Under the pieces are notes generated by a model that saw only the letters and a program-made list of their open reading frames with translations, was not told the DNA's origin and made no database searches. A stretch of DNA of 9,648 bases, from NCBI GenBank assembly GCA_900553905.1, contig USFL01000036.1, positions 1 to 9,648 of the forward strand. The letters are read 5' to 3'. The stretch comes from an uncultured Eubacteriales bacterium (GTDB lineage Bacteria; Bacillota; Clostridia; Christensenellales; Aristaeellaceae). A program made the position numbers and the translations under genes. Positions 5,432 to 9,648 of this stretch are shown here, one piece after another (position 1 is the stretch's first letter; each line of letters starts with the position of its first letter).

Positions 5432-6254
5432 GGACCTGCGGCAATTCAGCGGCGAAGCGCTCCAGCAGACGGTTGACAGTCTCCGGCGCGTCGGCGTTCG
5501 CGTTGTGGCCCGCATGGGGAATCCATGCCAGCGGAATCTCCGTCCTTTCGTGCCAGGCCCGGTTATACCGAATGCACGATCCGGCGCGGTCCTTTTCTCC
5601 GCAAATGAGCAGCGCCGGACAGGGAATGTGGTACGTCAGGTTTGCTTCCATCGCCTCGGCCAGCATGCGGTATCCGTGGCCGGCCAGGCCGGCATACCGT
5701 TCCTGCTGCCCGGCATAAACCTGCATCATGTCGCGCATCTGTTTGCGTCCGTACTCGGATACGGCTACCCCCTCCGTTCCCCATCGGAGCAGGTATTTCC
5801 AGGGAATGAGGCGGTAGAGCGGCTCCATTCTTTTCAGAAGCCAGATCTCAAGGCCGGCGGTATAGCTCCTTTGCAGCGGTGCGGAGTCGATAGCCACAAA
5901 GCCCTTGATTCTGTCGGGGTAGAGCTCGCAATAAGCCTGCGCCACATATCCGCCCATGGACTGGCCGACGAGGACGGGATGTTCGACGCCCTGCGCGCGG
6001 AGAATTTCCTCCAGCCAGCGCGCTTCATCCATCAGGCTGAAGGAGAGCTCAAAGGGCCAGGAGGCGGCATGGCCCGGCGCGTCCCAGACCAGCACGTTGT
6101 ACCTGCTTTGAAAATACCCGATCTGCCGCTCAAACAGCCTGTGATCGGCCGTCAGCCCTGGCAGGAATACCAGCGTAAAGCGGTCGCGGATGATGTTTTC
6201 GGAAAGCCAGAAATGAATCTCGCCGTTTGCGGTGCTATGGATGCCTTCCCGCAC
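5400..6254 (-). CDS. Alpha/beta-fold hydrolase
   Basis: This 284-residue cytosolic protein is a probable serine hydrolase (esterase, lipase or acyl hydrolase); its substrate is unknown. The catalytic triad is clear: Ser99 in the elbow GQSMGG, Asp222 in CGEKDRAGS and His250 in PHAGHNAN. An oxyanion-hole loop, FLPGLTADHRLF, lies near residue 30, and WDAPGHAASWPF follows. A helical cap lies at about 125-205. A GTG start at 6254 is preferred because GGAGG lies 8 bases before it. ATGs at 6269 and 6272 add 5 or 6 residues but lack a ribosome binding site and sit just after a hairpin. No promoter is visible in the gap to potD, so the gene may depend on read-through from the pot operon. The last 32 bases overlap the YitT gene on the other strand. 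Confidence 0.87.
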   Translation of the reverse strand: MREGIHSTANGEIHFWLSENIIRDRFTLVFLPGLTADHRLFERQIGYFQSRYNVLVWDAPGHAASWPFELSFSLMDEARWLEEILRAQGVEHPVLVGQSMGGYVAQAYCELYPDRIKGFVAIDSAPLQRSYTAGLEIWLLKRMEPLYRLIPWKYLLRWGTEGVAVSEYGRKQMRDMMQVYAGQQERYAGLAGHGYRMLAEAMEANLTYHIPCPALLICGEKDRAGSCIRYNRAWHERTEIPLAWIPHAGHNANADAPETVNRLLERFAAELPQVLTSAPGNPCR

Positions 6255-6262
6255 AAGCGCCA

Positions 6263-6267
6263 CCTCC
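6263..6267 (-). promoter_or_regulatory. Ribosome binding site suggesting a GTG start for the hydrolase
   Basis: GGAGG on the minus strand (GGAGGTG in full) lies 8 bases before the GTG at 6254. It falls inside the reading frame that would begin at the ATGs at 6269 or 6272, so a GTG start is the simpler reading. Confidence 0.55.
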
Positions 6268-6276
6268 ATCATGCTC

Positions 6277-6317
6277 AAAGACCCGGCGTGCCGTTTTTTC
6301 CGGCGCGCCGGGTCTTT
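6277..6317 (-). terminator. Long hairpin downstream of potD, probable leaky terminator
   Basis: The arms 6277-6293 and 6301-6317 pair over 17 bases with one G-U pair and a 7-base loop. The outer 12 pairs are perfect. On the transcribed minus strand the stem ends in TTT and is then followed by GAGC, so the U tract is short. It lies 24 bases after the potD stop and 10 bases before the hydrolase ribosome binding site. It could terminate most pot transcripts, protect their 3' ends, or let some polymerase through into the hydrolase gene. Confidence 0.7.
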
Positions 6318-6340
6318 CCCTGTTATCCTTGATGCGTGCT

Positions 6341-7375
6341 TTACTTGGCGTTCTTGACTTCCTGCCACAGAGCGTTGTAGATGGCGATGAAGTCCTGAAT
6401 GTCATGGAAATACTCGCAGTTGGCCACATCCTCGGCAGAGGGGTTCATGGTGGTGTTGGAGGTGTATTCCTCGCCCATGAGCTCGATGGCTTCGGTGTTG
6501 GGCGTGGAGTACCAGATGGCCTCGCAGTTCTTCTGGGCGATATCCGGGCGGCAGAGGAAGTTGATGAAGGCCTCGGCGTTTTCCTTGTTCTTGGCGGTCT
6601 TGGGGATCACCATGCAGTCCACCCAGACGTTGCTGCCTTCCTTGGGAATGGCATAGGCCAGGTCGGAGTTGAGATCGATGGCGTACTGCGCGTCACCGGA
6701 CCACATCACGGCCAGCGCGGCTTCGCCGGCGACCATCTTGTCCTTGGTCTCGTCCACCTGGTAGGCCTTGACCACGCCACTCTGCTTCTGCTCGATGAGC
6801 TTCTGCTTGGCGGCCTCCAGCGCTACGGGATCGCGGGTGTTCATGGAGTAGCCCAGGTATTTGAGGGTTACGCCCATGGTATCGCGGATGGAATCCAGCA
6901 TGAACACGTTGTTCATATAGTCGGTATCCCACAGGATGCCCCAGGAATCCACAGGCTCGGACACCATGGTGGTGTTGTAGAGGATGCCCACGGTGCCCCA
7001 CATGTAGGGCACGGAATGCGCGTTGTCGGGGTCATAGTCGGGATTGAGCAGGCTTTCCAGCGTATAGGACATGTTGGGCACGTTGTCATAGTTGATCTCG
7101 GCCAGCAGGTCCTCGGCAATGAGGCGCTCGACGCAGTACTCGGAGGGAAAGATGACGTCGTAGGCGCCGGGGTTGGCGCGCACGGACACCATCATATCCT
7201 CGTTGGTGGTGAAGCGCATATAGTTGACATGGATGCCGGTTTCCTCTTCAAACTGGTCCAGGACAGCCTCGTCGATGTAGTCCTCCCAGTTGTAGACGTT
7301 GACGACCTCCTGCGCCGAAGCGGCAAGGGGCAGAAGCAGAGCCAGGGAAAGTAGAAGAACCAACCACTTTTTCAT
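6341..7375 (-). CDS. potD: Spermidine/putrescine-binding protein of the PotABCD importer
   Basis: This 344-residue extracytoplasmic protein captures polyamines and delivers them to the PotBC channel. Residues 1-20 are a signal peptide with a likely signal peptidase I cut after ASA; there is no lipobox cysteine. Residues that line the polyamine pocket in E. coli PotD are recognisable: Trp30 and Tyr33 in NWEDY, Ser78 and Tyr80 in PSEY, Trp225 in MWSGDA, Trp251 and Asp253 in WVD, and Tyr289 in WYSTPN. The E. coli Asp168/Glu171 pair seems to be Ser162/Asp165 in LDSIRD, which may shift ligand preference; this alignment was made by eye. AGGAGGT lies 6 bases before the ATG. It is the last pot gene, 33 bases after potC, and a hairpin follows. 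Confidence 0.93.
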   Translation of the reverse strand: MKKWLVLLLSLALLLPLAASAQEVVNVYNWEDYIDEAVLDQFEEETGIHVNYMRFTTNEDMMVSVRANPGAYDVIFPSEYCVERLIAEDLLAEINYDNVPNMSYTLESLLNPDYDPDNAHSVPYMWGTVGILYNTTMVSEPVDSWGILWDTDYMNNVFMLDSIRDTMGVTLKYLGYSMNTRDPVALEAAKQKLIEQKQSGVVKAYQVDETKDKMVAGEAALAVMWSGDAQYAIDLNSDLAYAIPKEGSNVWVDCMVIPKTAKNKENAEAFINFLCRPDIAQKNCEAIWYSTPNTEAIELMGEEYTSNTTMNPSAEDVANCEYFHDIQDFIAIYNALWQEVKNAK

Positions 7376-7408
7376 GACAGTACCTCCTAAAGTTTCTGGG
7401 GATATGCG

Positions 7409-8194
7409 TCACGCCTTCTGGCTGTTGTCAGCGGTCCGGCGGTTGACGATGATGAGCAGCACCAGCAGCGCCACGAACATCAGCGCGCTCAAGGCGTTGA
7501 GCGTCGGGTCGATGCCGATGCGCGCCTTGGAATAGATGAGCGTGGAGAGGTTTTGCACCATGGGGCTGGTGGTGAAGTAGCTGATGGTGAAGTCGTCCAG
7601 CGACAGGGTGAACGCCAGCATGGCGCCGGTGATGATGCCCTGCCGGATCTCGGGGATGATGACGTGGGTGAGGGCATAGCCGGGGGTCGCGCCCAGGTCG
7701 AGCGCAGCCTCGTAGCTGTGCTTGTTCATCTGCTTGAGCTTGGGCATGACGGACAGGATGACGTAGGGCGTGTTGAAGGTGATGTGCGCCATAATCATCG
7801 TGATCAGCCCGCGCTCCACCTTGGTGAAGAGGAACAGGAGCATCAGCGAAATGCCCGTCACGATGTCCGGCATGGTCATGGGGATGTTGGTCAGCGTCAT
7901 CATCACGCTCTGCGGCCGCTTTTTCATGCTGTAGATACCGATGGCCGCGAGCGTGCCCAGAATGGTGGCGATGACGGCGGCGATCACCGCCACTGCGATG
8001 GTCACCTGTAGCGCCTGCATGATGGAGCGATCGCGGAACAGCTCGGCATACCACCTAAAGGAGAAGCCTTCCCACTTGGCGCGGCTCTTGCCCGCATTGA
8101 AGGACTGGAAGATCATCACTACGATGGGGATATAAAGGAAGAGCATGATGATGGCCAGGTAGAACTTTTTGAAGAACAGCCGAGGCTTTCTCAT
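7409..8194 (-). CDS. potC: Polyamine ABC transporter permease PotC
   Basis: This 261-residue inner-membrane permease is one half of the polyamine channel. It has about six membrane helices, the first at residues 11-30. The cytoplasmic EAA loop that docks on PotA starts at residue 162 (EAALDLGATPGYAL) and ends near IPEIRQG. The PotC-type segment SLDDFTISYF follows at 198-207. The length is normal for PotC. Its ATG overlaps the potB stop in an ATGA junction, and AAGGAGG lies 9 bases upstream, indicating translational coupling with potB. Confidence 0.93.
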   Translation of the reverse strand: MRKPRLFFKKFYLAIIMLFLYIPIVVMIFQSFNAGKSRAKWEGFSFRWYAELFRDRSIMQALQVTIAVAVIAAVIATILGTLAAIGIYSMKKRPQSVMMTLTNIPMTMPDIVTGISLMLLFLFTKVERGLITMIMAHITFNTPYVILSVMPKLKQMNKHSYEAALDLGATPGYALTHVIIPEIRQGIITGAMLAFTLSLDDFTISYFTTSPMVQNLSTLIYSKARIGIDPTLNALSALMFVALLVLLIIVNRRTADNSQKA

Positions 8195-9177
8195 ATCAGC
8201 GATCCTCCTTCGCCCTCGGGATCGGCCTTGCGCAGGATGCTCAGGCTCAAAAGGATCAGAATCATCATGATCAGGCTCAGCGCGCTACCCACGTTCCAGT
8301 TGCCCTCGGTGAGGAACTTGCTTTCGATCAGGTCGCCAAACATCATGGTGTTTCCGCCGCCCAGAATGCGGGGGATGAAGAAGGTGGTGACCGAGGGCAT
8401 AAAGACCATCGTAATGCCGCTGATCACGCCCGGCAGGCTGAGCGGCGCGGTCACGCGGACAAATTTGTTCCAGGCATTGCAGCCCAGGTCCTGCGCGGCT
8501 TCGCCCAGCTGCGGATCCAGCTTGGTGAGCGACGTGTAGATGGGAAAGACCATGAAGGGCAGGAAGTTGTAGACCATGCCCAGCAGCACCGCGCCGGAGT
8601 TGTACATCAGCTGCACGCCCTCAAAGCCCAGCAAGCGCAGGAAGTTGTTGATGAGCCCCTGATCCTCCAGCAGGCTCATCCAGGCGATGGTGCGCAGAAG
8701 GAAGTTCATCCACATGGGGATGATGAAGAGAACCACGATGGTCGAACCGATCTTCATGTTCCGGTCGGCCATGTACAGCGCCGCCGGATAGCCCAGCAGC
8801 AGGCTGATGAGCGTGCAGAGGAAGGCCATCCACAGCGAGTACACCAGCGTATCGACGTTGACCGTGCCGCGGGAAATGAAGGCCGCCGCCTCCGGACCCA
8901 TCTGGGCGTAGAGTTGGTTCTTGGTGTAGTTGGAATCCCAGAAGTGGCGGAAGTTATCCAGCGTAAAGGCCCCGTTGGCATCGGTAAAGGCGTAGTATGC
9001 CACCAGGATGCAGGGGAGCACAGTAAAGATGATCATCCACAACGTGTAGGGCGAGGCGAACAGGCTGCGCTTGACGCCGTGATGACGGCGCACCGACAGC
9101 GCCACCATCAGCACAAAGCAGACAAACCCCGCGGCCATCAGCGCCCAGCCCCACCAGGGCAGCGACATGTTATACAT
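8191..9177 (-). CDS. potB: Polyamine ABC transporter permease PotB, with an extra N-terminal helix
   Basis: This 328-residue permease pairs with PotC to form the polyamine channel. The region from residue 42 (SPYTLWMIIFTVLPCILVA) aligns with the whole of E. coli PotB, including LGYPAALYMA, IPMWMNFLLRTIAW, YNFLPFMVFPIYTSL and the EAA loop at 226-249 (EAAQDLGCNAWNKFVRV). Ahead of it are about 40 extra residues with a further hydrophobic segment at 9-29 and a basic stretch RRHHGVKR. The ATG at 9177 overlaps the end of potA by 8 bases and has AAGGAGG 9 bases upstream, inside potA. An ATG three codons later (MSLPWW) is possible but worse placed. Confidence 0.93.
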   Translation of the reverse strand: MYNMSLPWWGWALMAAGFVCFVLMVALSVRRHHGVKRSLFASPYTLWMIIFTVLPCILVAYYAFTDANGAFTLDNFRHFWDSNYTKNQLYAQMGPEAAAFISRGTVNVDTLVYSLWMAFLCTLISLLLGYPAALYMADRNMKIGSTIVVLFIIPMWMNFLLRTIAWMSLLEDQGLINNFLRLLGFEGVQLMYNSGAVLLGMVYNFLPFMVFPIYTSLTKLDPQLGEAAQDLGCNAWNKFVRVTAPLSLPGVISGITMVFMPSVTTFFIPRILGGGNTMMFGDLIESKFLTEGNWNVGSALSLIMMILILLSLSILRKADPEGEGGSLI

Positions 9178-9648
9178 CGGCAGGCGCCTCCTTGGGCATG
9201 GGCTTCATGATGTGGATGTTGAAGGGCACGATGTTGATGCCAACCCGCGAGCCCTGCGGCTGCATGACGGTGGAGTGCACCTTGAAGACCGTCTCGCCGG
9301 TGTCGATCATCATTTCGTAATGTACGCCCTTGAACAGGACGCTCTTGACCACGCCGCTGATCTGGCCGATGTCCTCGCCCACGAGCATGATGTCCTCGGG
9401 ACGGACCACCACGTCCACCGGCGCGTTTTCGCCGAAGCCGGAGTCCACGCAGGGGAAGTCGTTGCCGCTGAAGTGCACCAGCTCGTCGCGCACCATGGTG
9501 CCGCGCAGGATGTTGCTCTCGCCGATAAAGTCCGCCACAAAGGCGTTCACCGGCTCGTCGTAGATGCGCTTGGGATCACCGATCTGCAGGATATGGCCGT
9601 CGCGCATGACCACCACGGTGTCGCTCATGGTGAGCGCCTCCTCCTGGT
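9170..9648 (-). CDS. potA: Polyamine ABC transporter ATPase PotA, C-terminal part
   Basis: Only the last 158 residues are in the window; the Walker A, signature and Walker B motifs lie beyond the right edge. The first complete codons encode QEEALTMSD, the sequence that follows the H-loop (THDQEEAL) of PotA-type ATPases, so the frame clearly continues off the edge. Next come VVVMRDGHILQIGDP and the PxxxFVADFIGESN transition, then the C-terminal TOBE-type regulatory domain with the typical VVVRPEDIMLV. The protein powers polyamine import by ATP hydrolysis on the cytosolic side of PotBC. Its stop overlaps the potB start by 8 bases. The ATG at 9628 is internal. Confidence 0.93.
   Translation of the reverse strand, partial: QEEALTMSDTVVVMRDGHILQIGDPKRIYDEPVNAFVADFIGESNILRGTMVRDELVHFSGNDFPCVDSGFGENAPVDVVVRPEDIMLVGEDIGQISGVVKSVLFKGVHYEMMIDTGETVFKVHSTVMQPQGSRVGINIVPFNIHIMKPMPKEAPADV

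Noticed and set aside
4580..5515. A 311-codon minus-strand frame opposite the YitT-family gene
   Set aside because: It is the complement of a recognised membrane protein with both family domains; its Gln/His/Asp-rich composition is the usual shadow of hydrophobic codons.
6300..6311. A perfect 12-base palindrome (CCGGCGCGCCGG) as an independent protein-binding site
   Set aside because: It lies within the right arm of the hairpin after potD and is explained by that structure and the high GC content.
6227..7354. A 375-codon plus-strand open frame opposite potD
   Set aside because: It is antisense to a well-conserved PotD, is rich in Gly, His and Val in a repetitive pattern, and has no credible ribosome binding site or family match.
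9628..9648. An apparent strong ribosome binding site (AGGAGGAGG) before an ATG at 9628, suggesting a separate short gene
   Set aside because: These bases encode QEEALT in frame with the conserved region after the H-loop of PotA, so the ATG is internal to a gene cut by the window edge.

Overview
The window is about 9.6 kb of gene-dense, high-GC (roughly 60%, estimated by eye) bacterial chromosome. Strong AGGAGG-type ribosome binding sites, the protein families present and very short intergenic gaps all suggest an uncultured or anaerobic member of the Bacillota (Clostridia, possibly Christensenellales- or Oscillospirales-like). This placement is inference from gene content; no rRNA or other marker gene is present. 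I see no tRNA, rRNA, insertion sequence, phage gene or CRISPR array, and no gap over 300 bases without a gene.

Layout. (1) At the left edge is a plus-strand pair: a divergent IscU/NifU-type iron-sulfur scaffold, cut at its 5' end, and a GGGtGRT-family protein. A strong bidirectional terminator follows. (2) Next is a minus-strand metalloprotein of the M29 aminopeptidase/NicX-like fold. It has a consensus promoter and is divergent from a plus-strand HTH regulator whose C-terminal LexA/S24-like domain has kept the serine but lost the lysine. An inverted repeat in the shared control region is a candidate operator. (3) A minus-strand GufA-type ZIP metal transporter ends 2 bases from the regulator's stop and is divergent from a plus-strand YitT-family membrane protein. 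(4) A minus-strand alpha/beta hydrolase overlaps the YitT gene tail to tail by 32 bases. (5) A minus-strand potA-potB-potC-potD polyamine ABC transporter operon fills the right third; potA runs off the right edge. A long hairpin separates potD from the downstream hydrolase gene.

How the genes work together. PotA (ATPase), PotB and PotC (permeases) and PotD (secreted binding protein) form one spermidine/putrescine importer, with overlapping starts and stops that suggest translational coupling. The hydrolase may receive read-through transcription from this operon. The scaffold and GGGtGRT protein form a two-gene unit of unknown biochemical role, probably in iron-sulfur or other metal chemistry. 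This is the least understood part of the window and the best candidate for undescribed biology. The remaining genes look like independent housekeeping or transport units.
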